A stretch of 64,000 nucleotides of DNA. Origin: Arabidopsis thaliana. Lineage: Eukaryota > Streptophyta > Magnoliopsida > Brassicales > Brassicaceae. The notes under the pieces were generated by a model. The model worked only from the letters and a program-made list of their open reading frames with translations. It was not told the DNA's origin and did not search any database. The position numbers and the translations under genes were made by a program. The stretch lies in assembly GCF_000001735.4 (NCBI RefSeq), contig NC_003071.7:17583443-17647442 (forward strand), written 5' to 3'. This document shows, piece after piece, positions 1 to 10,262 of the stretch; positions within the stretch are counted from its first letter, which is position 1, and the number at the start of each line of letters is the position of its first letter.

Positions 1-182
1 ATTAGATCAACAATGTGAAAAGCAGTAATGTTACGTGATTGATTCTTTGTTTTAATCTGGATATAGTTCGAGGAATGACATAATGATTGTGTTCTTATGA
101 GCTGGTTTATAATGTAACAATGTGTTTTTTTGTAACTTGCAGGTTATAAGCTGTGTAGTATTTTTTGAGGTTTATAGACACT

Positions 183-608
183 ATGAGAAGAGGTAGAGGG
201 AAAGGGAAGAAGCAGAATGCATCTGCTCGGGAAGATCGTGGAAGCGGTGATGAAGAAAAGATTCCAGCTTACAGGAGAAGAGGAAGACCACAGAAGCCGA
301 TGAAAGATGATTTCGAAGAGGAAGAAGAAGAAGATGATGAAGAGATGGTAGAGAAAATGGAAGTAGAAGATGAAGATGAAGAGATTGATGATGGTTCAGT
401 AACAAGTAAAGATTTGAAGGAGAGAAAGAGGAAGATGTCTAATGGAAGCAATACTGATCTGACTGAAGAAGAGAATGGTTTAGGATCGAAACCAAACACC
501 GATGATTCCACGAGATCGACATCTATTGGGTTTAGACAAAATGGAAGCCGGAGGAAAAGCAAGCCGAGACGAGCTGCTGAAGCTGTCGTGGAATGTAACG
601 GAGTTTGA
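183..608 (+). CDS. Small basic/acidic AT-hook-like protein (At2g42190-like)
   Basis: Predicted protein of 141 aa. I start it at the ATG at 183, because the in-frame codons before it back to 165 contain no ATG. An acceptor-like TTGCAG ends at 142, so the first part of the window looks like a leader intron followed by the second leader exon. The N-terminus is Lys/Arg-rich. RRRGRPQKP at residues 31-39 resembles an AT-hook, whose core RGRP binds the minor groove of AT-rich DNA. A strongly acidic Glu/Asp tract follows (about 44-70), then a Ser/Lys-rich tail. Nothing else is recognisable. From memory this locus has carried a weak 'gacO-like' label, which low-complexity similarity probably explains. 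A nuclear location is inference. Confidence 0.75.
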   Translation: MRRGRGKGKKQNASAREDRGSGDEEKIPAYRRRGRPQKPMKDDFEEEEEEDDEEMVEKMEVEDEDEEIDDGSVTSKDLKERKRKMSNGSNTDLTEEENGLGSKPNTDDSTRSTSIGFRQNGSRRKSKPRRAAEAVVECNGV

Positions 609-1188
609 GAAACCTTCCTGTGAAGAACTCCCAAGAAACAGAATGACAAATTGACCTGAGGCTTGTTTTTTTGCTTTTTTCTTTCAAGTTTTTGAAGTTG
701 ACAACTTAGGATCTCTTATGGTGATTCATGAAATCAATCTGCATTCTCTTTCATTCTTGTCTCTTAATCTGTTTTGGTTTATCACATTTGAGCGTCCAAA
801 GATATGGTCTCTGCAACACATGAAGTTGGAATGAGAGATTGGGAGATCATGTGGATGACACTATGGGAGAGAGATGTGTGATCCTCTCTAATCTATAATC
901 TCGAGATTTCTAATGAGTGTGAAGATGCTATAATTGCAAATTGTGGAACTTAGGCAAAATATAAAACAGCAAAGCCCTTAAAGGGAAGAGAACTAAGAAG
1001 TGAGAAAGGAGTAATTAGACTTTAGAGATTAGTCTAAATTGAAAAGTTAAAACAAAATTAAAATTGTCAACCAATATTAAAACTTTACAATAGTAAATTT
1101 AAGATCTTTTCATTGAAAAATGTCAAATAGTTATACATCTCCAACTTAACCAATAACCACAGATCCAAAACCCAAATTTGCCACCATT

Positions 1189-1210
1189 TATATATATATA
1201 TATATATATA
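1189..1210. repeat. (TA)11 microsatellite
   Basis: Perfect TA dinucleotide run in the spacer. It is likely length-polymorphic. Confidence 0.95.
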
Positions 1211-2552
1211 CATATAACTAATAATAAGAAATTTAGCAAGTATTTGATAGTATTTGCATCAGCATAAATCAAAATTTTCTCAAAATGTCTGTCTAGCTAT
1301 TTCAGAACCTAGACGTAGTTGTAAAACTAGTCAGGGGTTAGGAGATCGATCAGGTCTTTAGTTTCAGGGTTAAACCAATGCAGCCAAACAAGTGGAAACC
1401 ACTTTCACTAAATAAAGCTAAACAAAAAGAACAAATCAAAACCTAAACCTATAAAATAATACTATACTACAGTTTACACAGACTCTGATGGATGATGTCT
1501 ATGACTCCGATTTAACTTTTCATACTTTTCATTATAACGAATAGATCTTTCTTTAGATATTGTATAGGTACAAATTATCAAAAATAAAAAAAAGAAGTCC
1601 AAAAATAAAACTAATTTGGCTTTAACTAGCAAAGAGAAACAAACAAACTCAAAATCAAGATAATAATTAGAAGAAGAAAAAACCCATTTTTGTATATTTA
1701 AACATGAGAGAAAGAGGTTTAACAAATAAAAATAAGAGTACTGAATTCATTTATAGGGTTGCTTGCACATCTGCCGACACCAACTAGTTCCCTTGAAGTG
1801 TCACATCTTTTGTTGTGTTCCAATAACTGTACTGCTCATATTTCAGTCTTTAATACTTTTAACCTTTTCACGATCAGTATAAAAAAATTTCTTATCATAT
1901 TCGTCGTTACTCTTTAACTAACTACAGTATAGAAGAAGAAACTACCTATTTATAGAACTCTGATCTCCTCGGCAGTTTCCTATTGGTTACCACTGCTGAG
2001 TATATAGAATCTATGGAGAATAGTATTTTTAAATTTAGAATGTTACTATTAACTTAAGTACAAATCAATATCAGATTATCAAAATTGGTATAGTTGGATG
2101 TTCTATGGCTATGGGGAGTCTGAATATTGCTCCCTGGTCTCAGATAGATGCTTTCAAAATTTAATACTACTTAAATTTAAACATACATCGCCACATGACC
2201 CATCACTATCACGGTTACTTATGGATATCCAACATTAAAGAGTACCACCCAACACTAGGACTCTTATAAAACACATAAACTCCAAAATTTTATACCTAAT
2301 ATCCCTGGACAATATCAATAAAGTTTTATTGGTTTCTTTTTTGCAACAAACGCAAGAGAAATTTTTATTCGTCACGGATTGAGGTTTTACGCACACCGGT
2401 ACAAAAGTGTCTATGAAGAAAATAACAAACCATGCAAACGTGTTTAACGGGCTTTACAAATATGTTCAGAAATTACTCGCATGCGAGATTAAAGAAATAC
2501 AAAAAACAAGTTTGGAACCGGAGGATTGCAATTATCATCTATTCTATATCGC

Positions 2553-2566
2553 GTGTGTGTGTGTGT
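2553..2566. repeat. (GT)7 microsatellite
   Basis: Perfect GT run in the SPL9 upstream spacer. Confidence 0.9.
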
Positions 2567-4115
2567 AAAATTATGATTTATAATGTATCGAGGTCTTAGA
2601 TTTTACCTTGCGATCCTAGAGTTTCGTACATATATATCGACTATTCAAGTTCTTCTTTCATCTTTTTGTATCTTAATAAGTTCCACAAATTTCGACGATA
2701 GAGACCATACATTTGTTGTTATCCTCTACTCACGAAGACAACCAGTCTAACGTTATTGCATAAGTTCCACGTAAATTAAAATTGTGTTTCTTTTGTTAAT
2801 ATTGAAAATAGGTTAAAATGTCGCCAAAAAATAAGCTTTGAAAACTTGAGGTAGGAAAAAATCATGGTTCTTTTGCACATGCTCCGGACCAATCATGTTT
2901 ACTACTAAAATTCTTACTGCTTTTATAATAATCATCTCGACTGGCGCGTGTAGAACTCTAGATGAATGCCAAGTCTTATTTTCTAATTATAAACGCAAAT
3001 AATAAAAAGGTTTAAGAATATTTAAATTTCACATGACAATATGACACAATAAATACTACTTGAAAAATGATCTTTGAAATTTCATATTTTCTAATCAAAA
3101 ACAATTCCTTCATATTTTGAAATATAATCGATCTCTCATATTTAATTTCCAATTAGAGAATTATATCCACATGATTTGCTTTCAAATATGTCTATTTAAC
3201 GTGTACGTTGAACTTGAACCTATTTATTATTTAATTCATTCCCAAACTAAAAATATTTTATTTTCTAAAAAATATAGTCGTAAGCGTACTTGTGTAAATA
3301 TGTTCTAAAGTTAATAATGGGTTTAGACATTTAGTAGAAATATATATTTTTTGGTTTTTGGTTTGGTTGGTTCGGATAATCAAAATTTTCAGTATTCGAC
3401 TAAAATACATTTTTGAGTTATATTTCTTTACTTAATTTTCATAATTGTAAGTATTTAACCTTGTGTACGATTAAAAAAAAAAAAGTATTTTAACCTTGTG
3501 TATCATTCATAATGTAGGTTTTCTTTCCATTTTGAAAAAAAGTTTTGATATTGGTTCGCATTCATCAGTTGAAAACCAAGTCAAATTTATGGTAGATTGG
3601 CAATGGACAAACACAAAATATCATCTCCATTTATTGCCAACCTCATAATGCCAAATGGTGGACCAAAAGGAAAAACATGCATTTATTTATTCTCTTGACA
3701 TAAGAGAAAATGCATTTAACTTGTCAAATAATTGCAAGGAAAAACTCTATAAAAAGATAGAAATGTGAACAGTATAAAGTAAATAAAGAAATATGTGTAC
3801 ATGAAAGACCTCTCCAATGTTCACTTGCTCCAGTTTCTCCAAGATTAGAAACTGCTACGTCTCTCTCTATAGCTCCCTCGTTTTGCTATGTGGTAATTAA
3901 CAACAGACAACAGTTTTTGTTTGTCCGTACCGTTTTACTTACTCTCTCACTGTCTTTGTCTATTACCACTCTCGTCTCTTTCTTTTTTCCTTCTGTTCTG
4001 TTTCTCTCTCTAAACCCAAAACAGTCAAAATCAGGGAAGCCGAAATTTTCTTTGCTTTCTTCTCCTTTGGTCCTTTCTTTAAACCCGAGACAGTTAGGTT
4101 TGTGTGAGAGAGAGA

Positions 4116-4142
4116 ATGATGAGTAAAACCCTTTCTGTCTGA
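4116..4142 (+). promoter_or_regulatory. uORF in the SPL9 leader
   Basis: ATG-ATG-AGT...TGA encodes MMSKTLSV and stops 16 nt before the SPL9 ATG. It lies in a CT- and GA-rich stretch that looks like transcribed leader. A two-codon ATG-TGG-TAA sits further up at 3888. Whether the transcript includes these is inferred, not seen. Confidence 0.55.
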
Positions 4143-4158
4143 GTAAGAGGAAACCAAC

Positions 4159-5662
4159 ATGGAGATGGGTTCCAACTCGGGTCCGGGTCATGGTCCGGGT
4201 CAGGCAGAGTCGGGTGGTTCCTCCACTGAGTCATCCTCTTTCAGTGGAGGGCTCATGTTTGGCCAGAAGATCTACTTCGAGGACGGTGGTGGTGGATCCG
4301 GGTCTTCTTCCTCAGGTGGTCGTTCAAACAGACGTGTCCGTGGAGGCGGGTCGGGTCAGTCGGGTCAGATACCAAGGTGCCAAGTGGAAGGTTGTGGGAT
4401 GGATCTAACCAATGCAAAAGGTTATTACTCGAGACACCGAGTTTGTGGAGTGCACTCTAAAACACCTAAAGTCACTGTGGCTGGTATCGAACAGAGGTTT
4501 TGTCAACAGTGCAGCAGGTTCTTTTATTCTTCTTCCCAGTTCTACCCTTTAGTTCTATTCTTTATTAACATGTTTTGCCATTGCCGGAGATATTCGAGTC
4601 CGGCCAAGGCTCTGCTTGTTCCACTGTTGTGAATCAAATCTAAAGGCTTTAGCTTTTTGTGATTGTCAGTGTCATATGCTTTTTTGGCTTTAACGTCTTT
4701 TTATTTTCATTTTTTAAAAAACTTTACAGCTTAGTTTTGTAACCTGGTCTTGTGTTTGTTGGACTCGTTGGGCTCATTTTTGGGAATATGTTTACGTCTA
4801 CTTGTAGATGCTTCTCTTTTATTTTTCTTTTGATTTTGTCTTTCTAAATATCTAATCCAAAGAGATATGAAATGAATGGACAAGAAGAAAGCCGTTGCCC
4901 TCATTTTTGCTTCTTTAGGTCATATCATTATTGAGGGGGACAAAACTAGTGTACCATAGCATCATTGACGTGATCATTGAGGAACTCTGTTACATTATAT
5001 TACAAGTGTGTGGTTTTAGATTTTAATTCAAAACTGATGACAAAAGCTTATAATGACTGATAGAATGTATACAAACGGTAGTTAACGTGGAGAGGTCTTG
5101 TCTTTGGAATGTTCTGTTATGTTGCTTTTCTTTGAAGTTAACTCAATCTGAATCAATCACATAGGTTTCATCAGCTTCCGGAATTTGACCTAGAGAAAAG
5201 GAGTTGCCGCAGGAGACTCGCTGGTCATAATGAGCGACGAAGGAAGCCACAGCCTGCGTCTCTCTCTGTGTTAGCTTCTCGTTACGGGAGGATCGCACCT
5301 TCGCTTTACGGTTAGATCCTTAAGCTCGACACATAAGACCGATTCATGTACTTTTCATCCTTAAAAGATAGATGTATATGCTACAGAAAATGGTGATGCT
5401 GGAATGAATGGAAGCTTTCTTGGGAACCAAGAGATAGGATGGCCAAGTTCAAGAACATTGGATACAAGAGTGATGAGGCGGCCAGTGTCGTCACCGTCAT
5501 GGCAGATCAATCCAATGAATGTATTTAGTCAAGGTTCAGTTGGTGGAGGAGGGACAAGCTTCTCATCTCCAGAGATTATGGACACTAAACTAGAGAGCTA
5601 CAAGGGAATTGGCGACTCAAACTGTGCTCTCTCTCTTCTGTCAAATCCACATCAACCACATG

Positions 5663-5706
<44 letters not shown>

Positions 5707-6009
5707 ACATGGCGAGCTTCTTCAGGTTTTGGCCCGATGACGGTTACAATGGCTCAACCACCACCTGCACCTAGCCAGCATCAGTATCTGAACCCGCCTT
5801 GGGTATTCAAGGACAATGATAATGATATGTCTCCTGTTTTGAATTTAGGTCGATACACCGAGCCAGATAATTGTCAGATAAGTAGTGGCACGGCAATGGG
5901 TGAGTTCGAGTTATCTGATCACCATCATCAAAGTAGGAGACAGTACATGGAAGATGAGAACACAAGGGCTTATGACTCTTCTTCTCACCATACCAACTGG
6001 TCTCTCTGA
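4159..6009 (+). CDS. SPL9: SBP-box transcription factor SPL9 (At2g42200)
   Basis: Three exons, 4159-4517, 5165-5310 and 5387-6009, join to 376 codons (375 aa) with intact GT-AG sites. The SBP domain covers residues about 72-149. It has the two zinc-binding Cys/His sets ([24 protein letters not shown]) and a basic nuclear signal KRSCRRR...RRRKPQP. Intron 1 interrupts it inside an Arg codon, the usual SBP-box intron position. An uninterrupted run of 14 Asn lies in exon 3. SPL9 binds GTAC-core DNA and promotes the vegetative phase change and flowering by activating targets such as miR172 (family knowledge). It is controlled after transcription through the miR156 site in exon 3. The paralogue is SPL15. 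Confidence 0.98.
5624..5643 (+). promoter_or_regulatory. miR156 target site in SPL9 coding exon 3
   Basis: The 20-nt GTGCTCTCTCTCTTCTGTCA matches the canonical miR156/157 response element of SPL genes. It is read in frame as part of CALSLLS. miR156 falls with plant age, which releases SPL9 (established knowledge). Confidence 0.95.
5665..5706 (+). repeat. AAC trinucleotide run encoding 14 Asn
   Basis: Thirteen AAC codons and a final AAT form a coding microsatellite in SPL9 exon 3, just downstream of the miR156 site. Length variation would change only the Asn tract. Confidence 0.95.
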
Positions 6010-7199
6010 CTTGTCTTTGCATCAGAGAATCTTCTTACAATGAACGATTCTGCAATATCTTATCTTTTTGCTTCTTTGTTTATTCTGTTATCTGCTATCA
6101 ATAAACCAGACAATTGTTGCCAGATAATGGCTTTTGATTTTGATTTGTTGTTTTATCTCCATGAAAATCCAAGTTATGAGATCAGATTGATTTCTTTAGC
6201 ACATCAAGGTTCCATATAATGAATCTATAATCATCCTAGTATATTAGTCAAAGCAGGAGCTAACATTACCTTTTAACTTAAGGCTTAAGCCATAGCATTA
6301 TCATCAGCTTTGCTCAAACTCAACATCTTAAACACTTAATTAGACTCAGAGATCTATCGACCAACGAAGTGAACTGCTTTTTCCCCAAAACCCTAACCAC
6401 CCACTTTCAAAGATTCGTCCTTTATGGATTTAGCTCCCCTGTTTCCAAATGAAACCTCAAAAAACTTGAACCATATATACTCATCAGAAGACAACTTAAC
6501 TATGGCAGCTTTTCAAATATGATTCTTATCTTTATAAAAATCTTTCGTCAGAAACAGTAAAAGTAAGACGATGATAGAGACCTTTCTTCCTAAAGATCTC
6601 TCATCATCTTTCATGGTCGTCAGAGCTTTGCTACAGAGACGTGAAGAGAGAATATCATAAATGGGCTATATAATGGGCCCTAAGAGGCCCACATGAATTT
6701 CCGTATGATTCTTGTAATTGGGCTTTCTCTGGCTCTACTGACTCGTCTCCTGAAGAACAACAACAAAACATATTTCATTGAGCTCCTCCACTGAATCGCT
6801 CTCATCCTTCGCTTCTTCGAATTCCAAAGGTTAGACTTTCCTGAATCCTTCAATAATCTCTCTTCGTTGTCTTCTGTAACATTTCTTCTATTGTTAGTGA
6901 TGGATTCCATTATTTTCCTTGTGTTACAACTTTGATGAGCTCAATGCTTTCACAAACTAGGTTTCGGAATTTTTGTTTCAATCCAATGTCTCTATTTGGG
7001 TCTTTAAACCAGATTATATTGAAGATCTGGAAAATGGGTTTATAATTTTGTAAAGACCGCGACTTTGAAAACTTCAATTTGGTGAAATTCTTTCAAATCC
7101 GCATCTTGTAAAAATCACATTTTTATATTTTTGTTGATTGATCTTGTTCTCTGTTGAATGTTTAACTTGTGTGCGTTAGGTAGAACAGTAGAAGAAATC
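6010..7199 (+). promoter_or_regulatory. SPL9 3' flank and OEP16-3 promoter/leader
   Basis: This holds the SPL9 3' UTR and then the promoter of the next gene. Site II-type elements TGGGCT, TGGGCC and GGCCCA cluster at 6662-6691. They are typical of plant genes for organelle and housekeeping proteins. A telo-box AAACCCTAA lies at 6388-6396. The leader probably contains an intron that ends at the acceptor GCGTTAG at about 7179. No separate gene is seen. Confidence 0.65.
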
Positions 7200-8149
7200 A
7201 TGGATCCAGCTGAAATGAGATATTTGGAAGAAGAGGATGGTCCGTTGATGAAGACAATCAAAGGTAGTATCACTGGTTTTGGTGCTGGGACTATTTACGG
7301 AACCATTTTAGCCACATGGAAAGATGTTCCAAGAGTGGAGAGAAATGTGGCTCTTCCAGGACTTATTAGAACACTGAAGATGATGGGAACCCATGGGCTG
7401 ACTTTTGCTGCTATAGGAGGTGTTTACATCGGTGTTGAACAGCTGGTTCAGAATTTTAGATCCAAGAGAGATTTTTACAATGGTGCTATTGGTGGTTTTG
7501 TCGCTGGAGCTTCTGTGCTTGGCTATAGAGGTAATGGTTTTTCTTCTTCACTCATGGTTCGTTCGTTTTCATTGTGTTTGCATAAAACAATGTCTCGATG
7601 GTTAAGTAGTTTAGAACTGATGTGATTTTGGTGAAGACCATTTGAAGTTACTGGAATTAGCAGTATGTAGTTCACTTCATGTGTTTTACGAGCTTAGTAG
7701 TTATTGATGGACAAACAATGATCTCGAGTGGGAGTAACTAAAGGAATTGTAATGGGAAGAAATTGATTCTTCCTTACCTCAAGTTAATGTTATTTGGTGC
7801 CTAGTGTAGCAATTCTATAGGATAGCACAAGTGTCAAGACTTTGATATTGAGTGTATACAGGAAACTCTCAAAATCATATATATGTAAAGATCGAAAGTA
7901 CATAGCTTTGAGTGAGAGATGATGCTATAGATTCGTGCATTCTTATGATGCTATACTTAATTGTTATTTGGTTTACTTTGGTTTTCCTCTTTTTTTACAG
8001 CAAGGAGCATCCCGACAGCGATAGCTGCAGGTGCAACACTAGCTGTTACCTCTGCTTTGATTGATTCTGGAGGTCAGACCACAAGAGTAGACAATGGCAG
8101 AGAATACTATCCTTACACCGTCGAGAAAAGAGCTGAAGCTGATTCCTGA
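7200..8149 (+). CDS. OEP163: Tim17/PRAT-family channel protein OEP16-3 (At2g42210)
   Basis: Two exons, 7200-7530 and 8001-8149, give 159 aa. The start is the ATG at 7200. The longer open frame from 7158 runs through the leader-intron acceptor, so it is not used. The protein is Gly/Ala-rich with four likely membrane helices: around GSITGFGAGTIYG, GLTFAAIGGVYIG, GAIGGFVAGASVL and AIAAGATLAV. This is the Tim17/22/23 (PRAT) pattern. OEP16 proteins are amino-acid/preprotein pores. The OEP16-3 branch is linked to mitochondria and has been found with complex I (B14.7-like), so the exact membrane is uncertain. The site II promoter fits an organelle protein. Confidence 0.92.
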
Positions 8150-8662
8150 TTTCTCTTTTGGTCACTGAGATTAATAAGATGTGCATTCGCTGATCCGGGG
8201 ATCTTGAGATAATCTCTTTTGTTTATTTTATCTGGATATGTGATATCATGATACTCTTTGCTCTTGTTTCTTCTTGTTTTCTTGAGAGCGACTTTCTCAC
8301 ATCTTTTGTCTGAATGTTTCCTGCAATAAAAATTCAACTTTGTCTGCAGATGTAAACAAATGTTTTAGCTTTCAGTAATCATTTTAATCAGACATTTGCT
8401 TGCTTCTGTTAACCTCAAGCTAGTTTCTTTATCTGAAACTATAATAGATTTGAACATGACAAGCATAAGGAAACAAACATGTAACATGTATAACAATCAG
8501 ATGATATGGATTTGGAGATCTACATGTAAAAGTAGAGTGAATACGTGGCAATAACTCATTGGCTATCTTAAATTTCCTTGTGGTATGGCTAATCTAGTGG
8601 TTCTTGTCCAAGTAACTATCGCATCACAGTGACGAGTTTTTTTCCTAGAGACCTCTGCTGCA
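8150..8662 (+). other. OEP16-3 3' flank and STR9 promoter
   Basis: Short spacer without a gene. The first part is likely the OEP16-3 3' UTR. The rest is the upstream region and short leader of the rhodanese gene. I see no distinctive element. Confidence 0.5.
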
Positions 8663-9863
8663 ATGGCGGGGATCATAAGCCCTAGCCCTACGGCTCTTTA
8701 TTTCACCAGGTAATACTAGTTCCCTCAACTGAAAGTTGACTCCTTTGTATAATTCGCCAAGTTGTTTAATCTTGGCGAGTTCTCGTCCAAAACAAGATAA
8801 AGTTAACAGTTTCGATTTCTGATGCAGTAATGTCGGTGGGAGGCGACTGAAAGCAGTGAGCTGGGCGGGAAAGAGTGTCTCCGGGAACGTTATCCGCCGG
8901 AGAAGCTTGAGAATTGCTGCGGAGCTGAAATTCGTGAATGCAGAAGAAGCAAAACAGTTAATAGCTGAAGAAGGTTACTCGGTGGTGGATGTAAGAGACA
9001 AGACTCAATTCGAGAGAGCTCATATAAAATCTTGCTCCCATATTCCTCTCTTCATTTACAACGAAGACAACGATATTGGTAAGCACTCGAGCCTTAACTT
9101 GAACATACTGTGTCTGTATGCATTATAATTCTGAGATTCTGAGTGGTTTTGTCTGAACAAAATTGCAGGCACGATCATAAAGAGGACAGTGCACAACAAT
9201 TTCTCAGGGCTCTTCTTTGGTTTACCTTTCACGAAAGTGAATCCGGAATTTCTTAAATCTGTTAGAAACGAGTTTTCTCAAGACAGCAAACTTTTACTTG
9301 TTTGCCAAGAAGGTCTCAGGTTGGTAGAACAAACTCTGGATTTCACTGAGACATGTATCACCAAATGTAGTATGAAGAAAAATTATAAGTTTCTTTGTTC
9401 GATTCTTGAAAAGATCTGCAGCTGCAGCTAGTAGATTGGAGGAAGCAGGTTACGAAAACATTGCTTGTGTAACATCAGGGCTACAATCTGTAAAACCAGG
9501 TTTGATCCCATTTGGTTTCATCTAAGATCATTTCTTGAGGGGTTTTGGAGATAGTTTGGTTTGAGAAGGATAATGAATCGGATTTACTGTTGTTGCGACT
9601 TTAGGGACATTTGAATCCGTCGGTTCCACTGAGTTGCAGAATGCAGGCAAAGCAGGGCTTATCACAATTCAAGGCAAGATCTCAGCAGTCTTAGGGACAG
9701 TACTCGTCTGTAAGTTTAATTTACATAGAGCTGAAGAATATAGAGAATGTTGTTTGGTCTTTCCTTTGGTTATGAGTAAGACTTTGTTGAACTTGCAGGT
9801 GCTTATTTGTTCATACAGTTCTTCCCGGACCAAGCAGAGAAGCTCTTTCCTCCAACAAGCTAA
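8663..9863 (+). CDS. STR9: Plastid rhodanese-like protein STR9 (At2g42220)
   Basis: Six exons: 8663-8709, 8828-9078, 9169-9319, 9414-9499, 9605-9709 and 9799-9863. They sum to 235 codons (234 aa). A Ser/Arg-rich N-terminus of about 45 residues looks like a plastid transit peptide. The single rhodanese domain (about 50-178) has VVDVRD near its start and the active-site loop VCQEGLRS with Cys145. A hydrophobic segment at about 205-222 near the C-terminus suggests thylakoid or envelope anchoring. Rhodaneses transfer sulfane sulfur or act as sulfur or redox sensors; the substrate here is unknown. At exon 4 three AGs lie within 15 nt. Only the one at 9413 keeps the frame open, which fixes that acceptor. 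Confidence 0.93.
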
Positions 9864-10262
9864 GACAAGACAAAGAAAACAATTGAGGCAGACATGTTTT
9901 CACATTTTCTGCCTGTTTTGAATGTGATGCTTAAGAGAAAATTCAAAATATTTAAAATTCCCAAGTAGTAGTTACTAAAAGATTTATATATATGGTATTG
10001 AGAAAAGTTGTTATAACAATTGAAAGAAATCAACAACAAGACAAGATGGCTTAATGTTTTTCAAGGACAAAAACGTGGATATTTAAGACTAATAAATACG
10101 ATAAAAGCAGAGAGAAACCTACACACAAAAAAACAGAGCTTTAGGAGTTAGAGAGCGTGCTGTGCAGTTAAATTCTGATGTCAAACGTGCTAGCAAATCT
10201 CTGAGAAGGAACGGATCAAGAGAACTCTACAGTGACTCTGACATTTTCAATCGCCATTGGTC

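Larger units (their letters stand above)
609..3820. other. Long AT-rich spacer, upstream region of SPL9
   Basis: About 3.2 kb with no convincing coding region. It holds the 3' flank of the AT-hook-like gene, then AT-rich DNA with a TA dinucleotide run at 1189-1210 and a GT run at 2553-2566. Open frames here are short, have no recognisable protein features and lack codon bias. It is the likely distal promoter of the SBP-box gene downstream. I see no transposon ends. Confidence 0.6.

Noticed and set aside
269..649. 126-codon minus-strand frame opposite the AT-hook-like gene
   Set aside because: It is the mirror of acidic GA-rich codons and gives poly-Ser/Leu, with no start context or domain.
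3886..4191. Frames on both strands across the SPL9 leader
   Set aside because: They come from the CT-rich leader, overlap the true start and have no protein features.
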